NCBI RefSeq assembly: GCF_029168945.1
Contig: NC_083604.1
Location: 75,532,211 to 75,596,210 of the forward strand
DNA: 64,000 nt
Source: Cannabis sativa
Taxonomy: Eukaryota; Streptophyta; Magnoliopsida; Rosales; Cannabaceae
Reading direction: 5' to 3'
In this document: positions 22,739 to 36,500 of the stretch, one piece after another
Position numbering within the stretch: the stretch's first letter is position 1
Layout: each line of letters opens with the position of its first letter
The notes under the pieces: generated by a model
Seen by the model: only the letters and a program-made list of their open reading frames with translations
Told to the model about the DNA's origin: nothing
Databases searched by the model: none
Translations under genes and position numbers: made by a program

Positions 22739-23643
22739 GTAGGGAATCTTTTTTTGTTATTTCATTATGTTTATTTAAGATGGTTCCTTTCAATTTTTTG
22801 TGTTATTCTCAAATAAACTAAATGTCCTTTTTCTGAAGCACATACAGAATGATACAATAAAAGAACCTTCATCTTCCAACAAGAAATCTGAAGATGGTGA
22901 TGAAGATGGGCCGAAGAAGAAAAAACAGAAGAAGAAGAAGAAGAAAAAGGATCCAAGTGCACCAAGAAGAGCAATGTCAGGCTTCATGTTCTTCTCACAA
23001 ATGGAAAGGGAGGTGGGTTTGTTTTCTAAATATATGTCCTTATTTGGATGCATATTCCTTCTCATTATGGCACGAAGCTAGCTAGTTGCAGTCATTTGCT
23101 TCACCATATGCTCTTGTATTTATTTATCGAATGAAACTGTTGATGTTTGTCAATCTAGCAAGGCAGTTGTCATAAGAACAAATTCATTACTAAGCATTAT
23201 TTTTTTGTTGGTTGCAGAATGTGAAGAAAACCAACCCCGGAATTTCCTTCCCTGAAGTGGGAAGAGTTTTAGGAGATAAATGGAAAAAGATGTCTGGTAT
23301 GAATGATACATGCTTTCAGATAGTTGATTTCATTTTTCCACTTAATCCACACACTCCCACTGTGCAGTGACCAGTGAGTGACATCTTTTAGTTATGGGAC
23401 ACCATTGTTATGTGTCCCCCTAAACCAATGCAGTGGGAGTTGATTTGATTATCCCAGTTGCTGTTTTGGTCAATTATACATCATCACAAATATCATTTTT
23501 CTTTTCTATGCGCAGTGGAGGAGAAGGAGCCCTTTCAAGCCAGCGCTCGCCAAGATAAAAAACGCTACCAGGAGGAAATTAGTGGATACAAGAACGCTCA
23601 ACCAATGAAGGTAGACTCGGGCAATAAATTAGACACCGAGTAG
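22658..23643 (+). CDS. SSRP1-like HMG-box fragment, joined to MULE-derived sequence
   Basis: Exons 22839-23012, 23218-23296 and 23516-23643 encode a Lys-rich stretch, then an HMG box (DPSAPRRAMSGFMFFSQMER, NPGISFPEVGRVLGDKWKKM, EKEPFQASARQDKKRYQEEI) and a tail SGYKNAQPMKVDSGNKLDTE. This is the C-terminal end of plant SSRP1, the FACT subunit that binds DNA and helps move nucleosomes. The two large histone-binding PH-like domains of SSRP1 are missing. The introns are kept, so it is not a processed copy. The preceding exon (to 22738) is MULE-derived and joins in phase. With the ATG at 22658 the product would be 153 aa; that start is a guess. It may be a truncated duplicate, a captured gene fragment or a new chimeric gene. 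Confidence 0.6.
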
Positions 23644-25639
23644 AATCCACCACCCTCCCCTACCTTATGATCATTCGGTTTTTTGTTGTGAATGTGAGCA
23701 TTTTACCAACCAACCTCAAGCTCATTCATTGCTGATATCTTTTCCCAAAGGGAAAACAAAAAACAGAGATTACAATGACACTAAATTGCATAAAAAGAGA
23801 TTGAAAGATCAATAATGTTTTCAAACCTCGTATGCTTGTCTATTATTGCCTATGCTATTCTTTCAATTTAATTAAAAAGGAAATACTTGTAACACATTTT
23901 AATGAAAGGTGTAGTTTTCCTCAAGGTTGTGTTGCTAAATTTTGGCCTTATTTTTTGTCTTTTGTCTCCTCCTAAAGAAGCAAAAGCTGTGGCTCTTTTT
24001 TACCTTGCAGTGCTCTTTGCACTTTGGTTTATTCGTTTCTTTCTTTGAGAGTGATGCAGTGATTGTTCTCAACTCTGTTCTATCCCCTCATAGGATGTTT
24101 CTGATACCATTGAGTATAGACTTCTATAGAATGATAGAGACACATAACGCTAATTCATATACTCAAAATTAATTTTAATATTTTTCTCAACGTTGGCTTT
24201 TTTTACTTAGCTTTGTAAGTTGTGCTATAGAGATTGATTTTTACCATAAAATTTTTGCTTGATATATCTTCTAATTGGTAATTTTGAGCTAATGGTAATA
24301 TTTTTATTATCTATCCTAATAGGAAAAGAGCTGAGGAAAAAATTTAAAAAGACATTAAGTTAAGAATTATAAAATTTTATTATCTAAATAGGGTTGTATT
24401 CTTAAGTGTATTTTCTTAGAACTTTTGGATTTTTTTGAATGTAAATAATGTATATTTCTAAGACAAATATACCATAGGGTTAATTTGAAAAATACCACTT
24501 TTATTAATCAATTAATTAAATTTACCTCTAATTTTATATTTAATTGAAACATACTTTTTTTTTATATGTATTATACCCAAAATACATTGACATAAGAGAG
24601 TCACATGGAGAGTATCTTGAAGTGATAGGGGCGAAATTGGTACAATGTTTAAAAAAAGAGGTAAAAATAATAAACTTTAAAAAAGAAGGTAAACAATAAA
24701 GAAATTTTTACATGAAAAATCCATTTTACACAATTTATTACAAAATTACTCATACACGCTTATACCTACTTTTTTACTTACAAAGTTTGTTTTATTACAC
24801 ATATACCACTTAGTCATCATTCCATCCATCATCAATCAAATCCTACTCTCTTCCCTCTCTTTTTTCATTTTCTATCAATCAATCCATCATTTCACTCTCT
24901 TTTTTTCTTCTTTTCTTTTTATTTTTAATTTTATTTCAGTTTTTAATTTTTTATTTTTAATTTTATTTCAGTTTTTTATTTTTTATTTTTAATTTTATTT
25001 TCAGTTTTTAATTTTTATTTTTTTTTCCATAACAATTCTTCTTTTCTTTTTATTTTTAATTTTTAATTGTAAAGCTAGTTTCTTATATATTGTTGCTTAG
25101 GTCTAGGATTGACTTCTATCAATCAATTTATCATTTCACTCTTTTTTTTTCTTCTTTCCTTTTTATTTTTAATTTTATTTCAGTTTTTAATTAAATCTTT
25201 TTAACTTATTAGTTTAACTTTACAACTTCTGAAATACTTTCATGACAAAAAAGAAGACTTTGACTAGGCCATTCAACTGATATAAGCATGTACAAATAAA
25301 TTCGTACAATTTTAATGTCATTTTCATTCTCGCTGGACTAGCTCAAAGCCACGTCGAAATAATTAGATAACAAAATAAAATAATAAGAAACAATTACCGA
25401 TGATATTCTATACTTGAGAAGAAAACGATCTAATTCATGCTTATAGTAGTATTGACGTGAGTAGAGTTATAAAATTAATATTAGAAAAGTATTAGGACAA
25501 ACATGATTAAGATTTATGAGTGAAGGTGGCAAAGCTAATAGATTAGATTAACACAGTCGAGTCCCATTTTTATATCATCAATGGGTAACAATGAGATTTA
25601 TCATGGATGTTGATGTTCAAAGAGTTTTTCCTGTATTTT
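23644..25639. other. 3' flank and T-rich intergenic spacer
   Basis: No gene seen. About 24900-25200 is built of repeats of TTTTTATTTTTAATTTTATTTCAG (four or more imperfect copies). ATCAATCAATCCATCATTTCACTCT near 24873 is repeated in altered form near 25116. Short ORFs have no recognisable motif. Confidence 0.5.
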
Positions 25640-26224
25640 AGTTTGTATACAGTTGTTTTGTAGTTTTATTATAGTTTTGCTACTTGCATATGTTATTTCA
25701 CTATAAAATTCATATGCAACTATTTGTACAAAACTTACTATGTATAACTACTATTTCTTAGTCCCCATCAAATTAAATTCTTGCATAATATATAAACTAT
25801 CATAAAACGATAATGCAACTATAAGGCAACTATTTGCACTTGCATACAGTTGTTTTGTAGTCTTATTATAGTTTTGCTACTTGCATATGTTATTTCACTA
25901 TAAAATTAATATGCAACTATTTGCACAAAACTTACTATGTATAACTACTATTTCTTAGTCCCCATCAAATTAAATTCTTGCATAATATATAAACTATCAT
26001 AAAACGATAATGCAACTATAAGGCAACTATTTGCACTTGCATACAGTTGTTTTGTAGTTTTGTTATAGTTTTGCTACTTGCATATGTTATTTCACTATAA
26101 AATTAATATGCAACTATTTGCACAAAACTTACTATGTATAACTACTATTTCTTAGTCCCCATCAAATTAAATTCTTGCATAATATATAAACTATCATAAA
26201 ACGATAATGCAACTATAAGGCAAC
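25640..26224. repeat. 197-bp tandem repeat, about three copies
   Basis: The marker ATACAGTTGTTTTGTAG occurs at 25647, 25844 and 26041, a constant spacing of 197 bp. The copies share TTATTTCACTATAAAATT, TTAGTCCCCATCAAATT and ACGATAATGCAACTATAAGG, with only a few substitutions, so the amplification is recent. No coding frame spans it. Confidence 0.9.
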
Positions 26225-26771
26225 CAAAACAAAAAAATAAATCAAAATGCAACTGTATATAACGTAGATGTATTATTCATGAGGTTTTTTTTAAAATTTT
26301 TCACATCATACATTGTTTTGGATTTAGTGGGAGCTCCAGATCTGTTTGTTACAGATCTACATTTCATGAATATAGATTTCTATATTAGGGGGAGTTATTT
26401 TGATCGAATAAAATAGAAAACAAATGTGTAATTTCAGTTTCTTCACAGTTTTTCTGATTTTTTTTTCGTCATTTTCAGTTTAGATCATTGCAGGTATTCT
26501 TTTCCAGTTGATTTTGCCAGAATTAATAGTTGTATTTTTCTCGTTTTGGTTTCATTTTGGTTGTTTTGCGGTTTTGAAACGAGCGCGTATTTTCATCTTC
26601 ATGGTTCGCTTCCGTACAAATTTGAAGGCTTAGTGCATGTGGTATTTTTGTAAATATTTGTATGTGGACTGTATAAATGTTTAATGGGCCGGCCCAAAGT
26701 ATTTTTGTAATTTTTTTCCTTTTTTGTATTTTTTTGTTTTTTTCCCAACAATAAAAGAGGACAATATAAAA

Positions 26772-27895
<1,124 letters not shown>

Positions 27896-27939
27896 TACAT
27901 AAAAAAAGGTATATAGTCTAATTTTCTTTATACCATAAT

Positions 27940-29404
27940 TAGGAATGGCAATTTGAGTTTTTTTTTCGCGGGCCCGATTAATTCTGATTTTTATCGGGAA
28001 ACTTACAAAAATACTGGAAATTGGGTTAACTTTTACAAAAATACTGTCACACGGAAATTTTTACAAAAATACTGTATTTTTATAAATCACCAGTAAAACA
28101 CAAAGCAGAACAACTCAAAATAACAATAAAACACCAATAAAACACCAGTAGAACACCAGTGAAAACTTAACACAGTATACTGCAGTATGAAACTTATAAA
28201 AAAACACAGTAAAAAAGTAAAAAATATCGCCTGGCAGTATTTTTATAAAAAAATAGCAAAAGTTAGTGTACCATGTAAATTTCCCTTTTTATCAAGCTCA
28301 CAGCCCCGCCGGGCCCGATACATATTATTTCGGGCCCGGCCCTGCCGAATTTCAAATGTTAAAAAATCCTAAAGCCCTAAAATATATCATTCCCAATTTC
28401 TTTACTGTATCGACTAAATCCTTTAAACCCTAAAAGTCCGATCGTCCCCTCTCTTGATCGTCAAGCTTCTTCCAGCGGCGCCGGCCACCGCACAGGGACG
28501 GCAGCCACCCTTTGTCTCGGCCGAGAGTCGAACTCAACCTACTCCGTTCCTGTAACTCTCTTTCTCTTTTACCTCTGAGTTTTGTTTGTGTTATGTGTGT
28601 GTGTAAAACTATATGTATGTATAAATAATATCTGTATATGAGTATGTGCCTGTAACTTATACGTATGCGTATGTATTGGATTTCTATATGGATTTTGCGT
28701 TCTGTTTTTATAATTATACTGTTAAAAAAAAGTATTATAGTTATAGTAATAATAAACAAGGGCGCGGTTTAATATTCGATTCTTCTATTATTTTGTTTGT
28801 ATAAACAGTTTCAAAGAGTAACTAGTCCTTGTAAAGTATATCTTTTTGAATTAACAATAAGGTGATGAAGAGTACTAAGGTTGACATGAGTATAGTTTCT
28901 CTTTCTGCTCTTCTAATAATTGTGTATGGTATCCGGTAATAATAATTAGAACATCAATAACAATTATAGTAATATTTCTCTTCTATTCCTTACGTTTTTT
29001 TTCTTCTTCATTAATTTATTCACAACAAGAGTTTTTAAACTACAATATGCCTAACCCAAAATGAAGAGAATGGATTACATATCATTGACTGCACTACTTC
29101 CCTTTTCCTTGTTTTCTTATCATCTTGTCACATAGAAAAGGGAACTAGCTTACATGGCTTCCTCCCTCGTGCTTTAGAAAAATTTGTATTAGACAAGTTT
29201 TGGCCTAATGTGGGGGAGCAAATGAAGATTATAAATTTCCAAGTTCCAGAAATATTTTTCTTTTAAAATAAATAAACTGATTTTTCTTTTTTTATAAAAA
29301 AATATAATAAAAATACGGGTCGGACCTGACCGGCTAGGCCAAAAGAAGGAGTTGGGCTGGGCCGAATTTGTGGCGGGTCGGGCCCAGCCCGATTGACATT
29401 CTTA
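27940..29404. mobile_element. hAT-like element, GGGCCCG-rich ends, with gene-like interior
   Basis: The left end TAGGAATGGCAATTTG and the reverse complement of the right end, TAAGAATGTCAATCGG, form the inverted repeat. The 8-bp flanks ACCATAAT (27932-27939) and ACCGTAAT (29405-29412) match at seven positions. GGGCCCGAT, GGGCCCGGCCC, GGCTGGGCC and GGGCCCAGCCC cluster near both ends. From 28380 to 28640 the interior is unlike a MITE: AAACCCTAAA, a GC-rich coding-like stretch (CGGCGCCGGCCACCGC), then GT-rich intron-like sequence. No transposase is present. A MITE is nested at 27996-28285. Confidence 0.65.
27996..28285. mobile_element. 290-bp MITE nested in the hAT-like element
   Basis: The left end GGGAAACTTACAAAAATAC and the right end, which finishes ATGTAAATTTCCC, are inverted. 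The perfect 8-bp duplication TTTTTATC lies at 27988-27995 and 28286-28293. The interior contains repeats of ACACCAGTAAAACA and ACAAAAATACTG. Removing it restores a continuous subterminal region of the host element. Confidence 0.75.
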
Positions 29405-29412
29405 ACCGTAAT

Positions 29413-30015
29413 ATAGACCTATAAGACAAATATACCATAATATTAATAATACAACAGAACATTATTCTTGGTTGATAGATATATTCTTCTTTTCTTACCA
29501 AGAAGTACTCAATTTTTATTATTATTATTAATGTATCATTAATATTAATTAATTTTATTTTACTATTTATATATTTTTTTTTTCAGGTACAGAGTAATCT
29601 AATAAATCATCCCTATCGTTATTTCAGGTATTTATATAAATAAAATTCTATTTATCCATTTAATGTGGTGTTTTTTTTCATTGTTTTCAATATGTAGCTG
29701 ATATTTTATTTTTTTCTCATTTCTTTTCGCCTAGAGTAATAACTTGTTTCAATAATGGTTTTTTTTTTTTTTGCCTTCTTAATTTTGACTTCTTACTACT
29801 ACTAGTATTATTACTATCACTACCTAGTAATCATTCATGCACTCTTTTCTTTGCTCTCTTTTTTTCTTTCTTATAGTTTTGACTTTCTTTTTCTTTCTTT
29901 ATGTTTTGGGTGGAAACAAATCCATAAGTTTTAGTCAATATCCATTTCATTAATCAAAGCTCGAAAAACCCTAAACCCTTGCAGCAGAGCAGGACCTTGC
30001 ATTTTTACCATTCTC
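29413..30015. other. 5' flank of the RUS4-like gene
   Basis: AT-rich upstream region. TTTTTTTTTCAGGTAC (about 29575) and TTATTTCAGGTAT (about 29622) look like intron borders, but no upstream coding exon is visible. The sequence AAAACCCTAAACCC just before the start codon (about 29966) is a common leader motif in plant housekeeping genes. Confidence 0.4.
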
Positions 30016-32844
30016 ATGCAATCCTTTCTCCATCCACATCTTCCTTATCCATGGACGACAATTCAAGAACCTCAATTCAAAACCCAGATATTCATACCCC
30101 CCAAAACCTGCTTAAGAATCCGTACAATAGCCACCTCTTTGAGAACTTCCATAGATTACGGTTACGAACCAGAGGAAAGCGTTAGCAAAGAACTGGGTCG
30201 GCTTCCGGTGGCGATTCAGAGCTCGGGATGTGTTTCTAGGTACTTATGGGATGGGGATAGTTTGCAGTTGGTTGGTGTTGATGGTGGTTCTTCTTCCTTC
30301 TCCTTTGACTTTCAAGATGGAATTCGTAACTTGGGTAGAGGTTGTAGTTTGGCTATTCGGAATTTATTGATTCCCAAAAAAGTTAGTCAAAATTATATGG
30401 AATATGTCAAATGGAAATGCTTGCACCGCATTTTCAGCTCAGCCCTCCAGGTTCTTGCCACTCAGGTAATAATAAATACACAAACATATAATATATATAT
30501 ATATATAGTTGAAAGTTTGGATTTTTATTTACAATGAAAAGGGTTTTATACTTTTTAAGCGAGAAAACTGTTGGGAATGTGTTGATAGGCAATGTTTCGG
30601 GCTATTGGAATTGGGTACTCTCGCTCACTTCCATCCGCTGCTGCTCTGAATTGGGTCCTGAAAGATGGACTTGGACGACTAAGTAGATGCATCTACACTG
30701 CTAGCCTAGCATCTACTTTTGATACCAATTTGAAGGTATGGATTCAAATATTTTTCAGTTTGATCAGTATTCTTATAAACCAAAAAAATAAGAATTATGT
30801 TCTAAAATAGTGGATATGTTGCTATTAGTAATTGTTAGAGGAACTGCAAATTAGAAAAGTGTATGATTTACTAGATTTAGATTTAGACTGCAAATTAGGA
30901 ACTGCAAATATCTGACATATGATATTTTCTTTTGAAGAGGGTTAGGTTCTCCACCTCTGTTCTCTTCACTTTAGGTATTGGAGTTGAGTTGCTGACTCCT
31001 TTGTTTCCCAAGTACTTCTTGCTTCTTGCATCAATAGCCAACATTGCCAAACAAATAAGTTTGGCTTGCGTTTTAGCTACTGGTGTAAGGCTTCGTCTCC
31101 TATAAAGCTATTTAGCTATGTTACTATCACATCAATTCTGATATATTTGAATCTTTATTATGAGTATGATTATTATTGGTATACTTTGTGTTGCTCCTGA
31201 TTTGAAGCTGGAGTTTTTTAGCACATAATGGAAAGTCTGAATGTTGCCTTTGTGTTGGCAGTCCGCTGTTCATCGAAGCTTTGCATTAGCAGATAATCTA
31301 GGTGAATTTTCTGCAAAATCACAGGTTATCTTTATGAGCTTTTCTAGCATGCTTATTTATTTAATAGTAAAATTGTTTCTAAACTCCCCAGGAGGCATGT
31401 TGTGACTAGGTTTGTACTCTGGTTTCAGATCCAAACTGTGTGCTTTGATAACCTTGGCCTTCTCCTTGCTGCATTCTTGAACGTGCTGTTTAAGAACAAT
31501 CAAAGGTTTTATTTTTCACTTTTATTTGGGAGTCTAATTAGTTGGTTATATATGTTAACGTTTTAGTTTTACTTTTTTAATTTGATTTTCATCAATTGGG
31601 TACATTAATTAATCTAAGGCTATCAACTTGTATGTATTCCTTATTTTATTAAATTTTCTTGCAAGATTTCTAATAAAGTGATTAATGTGCAAGATTGCAA
31701 GCAGGATTACCCTTTATTGTATACCCAATATTCTCGGGGATTGACCTTTTTGGAATATATCAAGAGCTTAAGCATGTCCATCTGCAAACGTTAACCAAGG
31801 TGAGTCAGCATGCAGGCTTTTTGTTCAGAGTCTGAGTTATGTTATTTATGTAAGAGATTGAATTAATGAGATGCTTGCACTCTTAATGGTGCTAAATACT
31901 TTTTGTAGACACAAATATAGTGGATTTGAATTTCGTTGTCTACACATTCTGATGTAAATATGATTTAAAAGTATCCCGTTCAAGGTCTTACTTTTGCAAT
32001 TCTGTGTTCAGGATAGGCTTGAGGTTATACTAAATACGTGGGTTGAGTTAGGATATGTGCCTTCACCTGCAGAAGTGAGTAAACTCGAAGGAATTGATCT
32101 CCCATGGAGCAAAGGTGAGGTCTCATCCATAAATTTCTCATTTTTAGGTTTGTGCTTTGACAAGATCAAACCACTTGGTTCTTAAAATCAATGTCTCATA
32201 CTAAGGCTTGTTTCAGGTAAAGGCCCGTGGCCCATCAGAATTGGGAGTCTAAATCCCAAGGACCACTTTTCAAAATTGTCAATGATGGCAATGCAATCTT
32301 TGAGTAGTGCAGAGTATTACTTCATATCCATGGAGATCTTCTACACCAGAATGCCCAAAAGAATGCATGTAAGTATATTAATGGATGTTTAACCCAGCTT
32401 GTTGCAATATTGTGTGACACTATTTGTTCTTACCAAGTTTCCTTGTTGCTTGTTGGTGAATTATAGCAACGTATTATCATTTGTCTACGAGAGGGAGCTA
32501 CCACTGGCAATGTTATCATGGGTTTGTTGCAGGTAAGAAGATAAACATCTTCAGCTTCTGTTTTATAAATTCAATTTGAAGCTTAATACGATGACGTCAT
32601 GTAGGCATGCTATATACGTAAAGCCCTTCACTTGAACAAGAGTAAATGGCAGAAAATCTTAGAAGCTAGTGATTTATCTGATTCGGTTCTACATGAATGG
32701 TTTAAATTGCTCGAGGAGTGCAAAGTGCGTGCTCGAGATGATTTATGCATACTAAACGAACAGATGTTGGGAATGGGATGGACTATGAAGAACATTTTGT
32801 TGAGTACACGGGAACAGAATCGATACAGTTTCATTGATGACTAA
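30016..32844 (+). CDS. RUS4: Root UVB-sensitive (RUS, DUF647) protein, RUS4-like
   Basis: Ten exons join in frame to 516 aa: 30016-30465, 30589-30735, 30938-31084, 31262-31324, 31429-31505, 31694-31799, 32012-32114, 32217-32368, 32467-32532 and 32605-32844, all GT-AG. The N-terminus is rich in Ser, Thr and Pro and could be a targeting peptide. The DUF647 core runs from about residue 95 to 330 and includes GIGYSRSLPSAAALNWVLKD, a segment starting DGLGRLSRC, and several hydrophobic helices (GVELLTPLFPKYFLLLASI; DNLGLLLAAFLNVLF). In Arabidopsis, RUS proteins act in early seedling growth, UV-B sensing and fertility; biochemical roles are unsettled. Assignment to RUS4 rather than a sister paralogue is from general similarity only. 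It converges with the XLG1-like gene, 725 bp apart. Confidence 0.85.
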
Positions 32845-33569
32845 ATATACATTTAACTTCCGGAGATTTTGCAGGGTTCTCTTTCCTAAGGAAGGAGAAT
32901 TTCGGGGATTACCTTGTGTCAAAAGCTAACCATTCTTTTTAACTTTATTTTGTAATCTCACTTTGTTAAAAGCCTCAAAGAAGGCGATTACAATTTGTAT
33001 ATGTATATCATATTTAGTATTTACCCCAAATAAATAATTCTCTCGTCCCAATGTTCTATCATACTGACCTCTTTTTTTCTCTATGGCATTGTTGGTTAGT
33101 AAATGTAAGATTTTAAAGTGCAAAAAGCAAAATCCAAATTAATTAGCAGATAGTACAATTACTATATGATTCATCTTTTTATAGATTAAGAATCACATTA
33201 TACAAATTTTGTTATCATAGAGCTGAATCAACTGTAAGAAAAACGAGTTAAAAGATGTGATACATCCTATGAGTTGTTCAGAAGCATTACTATTTTTTAG
33301 TATTGAATAAGTTCATAAAGATGAGACAAAACAAAGATATATCTGATTTTGTTAAATTTTGCTACAATGTGGCCGGCCACATGTTAACACACACACTCTC
33401 TCTCTCTCTCTCTCTACTGAGTATGATTTTGTTGTTGAAATGGTTTGAAAAAAGAAACAATCTTCTATTGCTCATATACAAGCCCCATATATTTACACTG
33501 GCAGTGGCATTAATCTCAACGTCACAAGGTAAGTGGAATCATTTACAAGCCTTTTATGACCTAAAAACA
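32845..33569. other. convergent 3' flanks of the RUS and XLG genes
   Basis: The 3' UTRs of two tail-to-tail genes share this interval. A (CT)n run of about 20 bp lies at 33396-33415. No further gene is seen; the small open frames here have no motif. Confidence 0.6.
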
Positions 33570-36500
33570 TCAATGAGAAAAGGAGCTTGCCTCAGTGCTA
33601 TAGATTGAGTATTCACTCAAGCTGAAGTTACCTCTCTCTTCATCCCATTTCAAAATCTCTCTCGCGTATTTAAGAGATGCATCGACACTATTAGGCTGCA
33701 AACCCCTTGCCAACGAAACAAACAACTTCTTTCCAGTTAGAGATGAATACAGCCTTTTAAATTTCACAGCAATGTGGTGGAAACCAAGCTGCCCTAATGA
33801 AGGGCTGTGGTTGATGCTGTTACTATTGCTATTTGATCGGTGTCGGCTTACCAATGGATGGAAATCACTAAACCATTCACACTGGCTTAAAGATACTCGT
33901 TCAATCTTTTCCTCGAATAAATCAAATTTGTTTAGTATCAAAAGGAAGTCCATATTTTCAAAGGTTGGATGTGTAACAATGCTCTCAAAGAATCGCTTCG
34001 CCTGCAACATCTTGTTAGTGAAAGATCCATCCGCATCAGAAGAACATTGATCATAGTCACTTAATGAGACGCAGAATATGACCAACCCAACATCTTCAAA
34101 CATCTCTAGCCACTTGCAGTTTTCTCCAAGCCCTCTGGCATGTACTCTAATAAGTTGGTACCTACACCAACAAACAATTACATTGAAGTTAATAAGAAAC
34201 AAGTGAACACGGAAACTCATCAACCATGCAGATTCAATGAACCCTGTGAGAATCAGAAAAATGGAAAATACCAAACCTACTTATTGGGTTATGTGATCAA
34301 GTTAAATAAAACTTAAAAAATGGGGCTGGTCGGTACCAATGTAGCACTGCCACCCAAAATTATCACCAATTCCCACTACAGGCCCAATCTAACACAGTCA
34401 ATGAATTATACTTGCATGTATAACAAAGTCAAGAGTATTACATACAAGCATGATAATGCTTTATGCACTGGTAACAAATTAACTACCAACCTAGTTAAAG
34501 AATCAAGTTGATCAGCTTCAATATCTTCGGATGATGACTGGGGAAATGAGAAGTCAACACAAGCAAGCCCATTGGATGAAGTAACACCCTCAGCATAGAG
34601 AATATCCAAATCTGAAGGTTCATAATCCATTCTTAAAATATCAACTGCCTGAAAGGTTATAAAAACAAATAATATTAGATGCATGAAAAACAAAACAAAA
34701 TGCAATAATTGATCATGTATTTACATAAATATCAGAAGGATAACAGTAAACAAGATCCAAATGTTGTTAAAAACCTTTGACAAATCTCAATTAGCAAAAG
34801 CTCAACTCATTCATCCAACTTTGAACTTTGTGCTCAAAGTGCTAACTTATCTAAGGTTCATAACTTAGCCAACAACAAAATCCTAAAGCAACCATCCTTA
34901 TAAACTGGTTGTTAATGATTCCGGACTAAGACCACCTACATAAATGTATCATGTTTGCTTGTTTACTTTAAAGCAGCATAGATAGCATCAAGAAGGGTAA
35001 AGAAACATGACAAGAATTCACAGTACCACTTAAGTGTAGCCATATAAAGACATTGCTGGTCTTTACACAGTATCATACAAGAAATCTTGCGTTCTTTAGA
35101 TTTTTTGCATTCTTAAACGATTTTTAGCCTTATCATATAAATTGCAAACTTCCAAGTCTATTACATTAATCAGAAGGTAAACAGTATAGCTTTAAAGAAT
35201 AATAATTTTTTTAACAAGAAGAAGTCATGCACAAATGACAAAAACATGATCTCACCCGCTCTAAGAAGTAACTTGCTACACTAGGTAGCATTTCTAGTTC
35301 ATTTTTCCGTTTGTATGTGGCCTGAATTGCCGCGTCATTCCATAACTCTTCTACTAATGGTGCATATTCACGGGATGCAGCTGGGAAAATGGCTTCAAGA
35401 TTGCCTGAGACCATAGTCTTGAGAAGCCAATCAGAGAATGATTTCAGCCTTGGACCGATTGAGTACAGAGTTTTATCATCACTTTCGTCAGAATTTCCTG
35501 TTACCAACAGAAACTCAATTCAGCTGTGATTTACTACCAGATTCCCACTATCTATCGTTGTATGTCTGGAAAGTGGTATCATTTTCTATGTGTTTGAGAA
35601 CTGACAAGACAAGTCTACTCAAAGAAAATATGGAAGCTGAAACCAAATAAAAAAAAACCTACCAAGAGAGTCTGTTCCACGAGAAGATCGTTTCTTCCTT
35701 GTCTCAGCCAAACATTCATCTTCAAAACGCTCACGGCCCTCAAGAAGTACACCAAGATAGCCATAAACATTGCTCTGGATCCTTAGCTTGATATTCTCTC
35801 GCTCATCATCCGGAAAAGGAATATCTTTGTATAGAATTTTGGCCTTAAAAAAAAACGGAAAAAATATTTAAGTTGATACATATGCTTCTTTTACGAAATA
35901 GAGGTACCCAAATGTTTTAGTTAGTTATGCAATGCGATTCCATATGGGGACGTAATCCTAGCATAACAAGAACAAAAAGCATAAGAAGTTCAGAGATGAG
36001 TTTGCTATAAATCTAGTACCTGCTTAAATATAGTACTCGTCCCAGATCCATTATAACCAACTAAAAGAATCTTCTGAAGTGTCCTTTGCTCAAGGTAGTC
36101 AGGAACAGGTCTGCTAGAAAGACTGGTCAGCGGCTCTTCAGAAGAATTAAAGGATTTAGAAGGGACTGGCAGTGACAAGACAGCACAGACAAGCTTTGTT
36201 CCAGCCTGAAAAGGAATTAAAAGTTCAAGGGTACATTAATATCTAAAAAAAATGTAGATTTCATTAAGAATAAGAACAACAAGAAAAGAACCATGTTTAG
36301 TCAGACAAATTACCTTGCCCCATATATATCCTTTTGTATTCTTCTGTCCCTCTTCTTGGTATGACCCATCTTCATTTACCCAGAAATGTGGATTACCAGC
36401 ACATTGCACTCCTGCCAACTGCAATTTTCAGAAAAATATATTATAAGTCTTTGCCGATCAACAATCAATTAACAAAATCAGAAACAATTAATGAAGCCTG

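Noticed and set aside
28430..28759. 109-aa minus-strand ORF in the hAT-like element
   Set aside because: Ile/Arg-rich with no family signature; it overlaps the putative captured leader/intron region read from the other strand.
34437..34491. XLG exon 7 donor at AGGTTG|GTAGTT
   Set aside because: It gives the wrong phase for exon 8. The donor ACTAG|GTTGGT at 34491 restores the frame ([10 protein letters not shown]).
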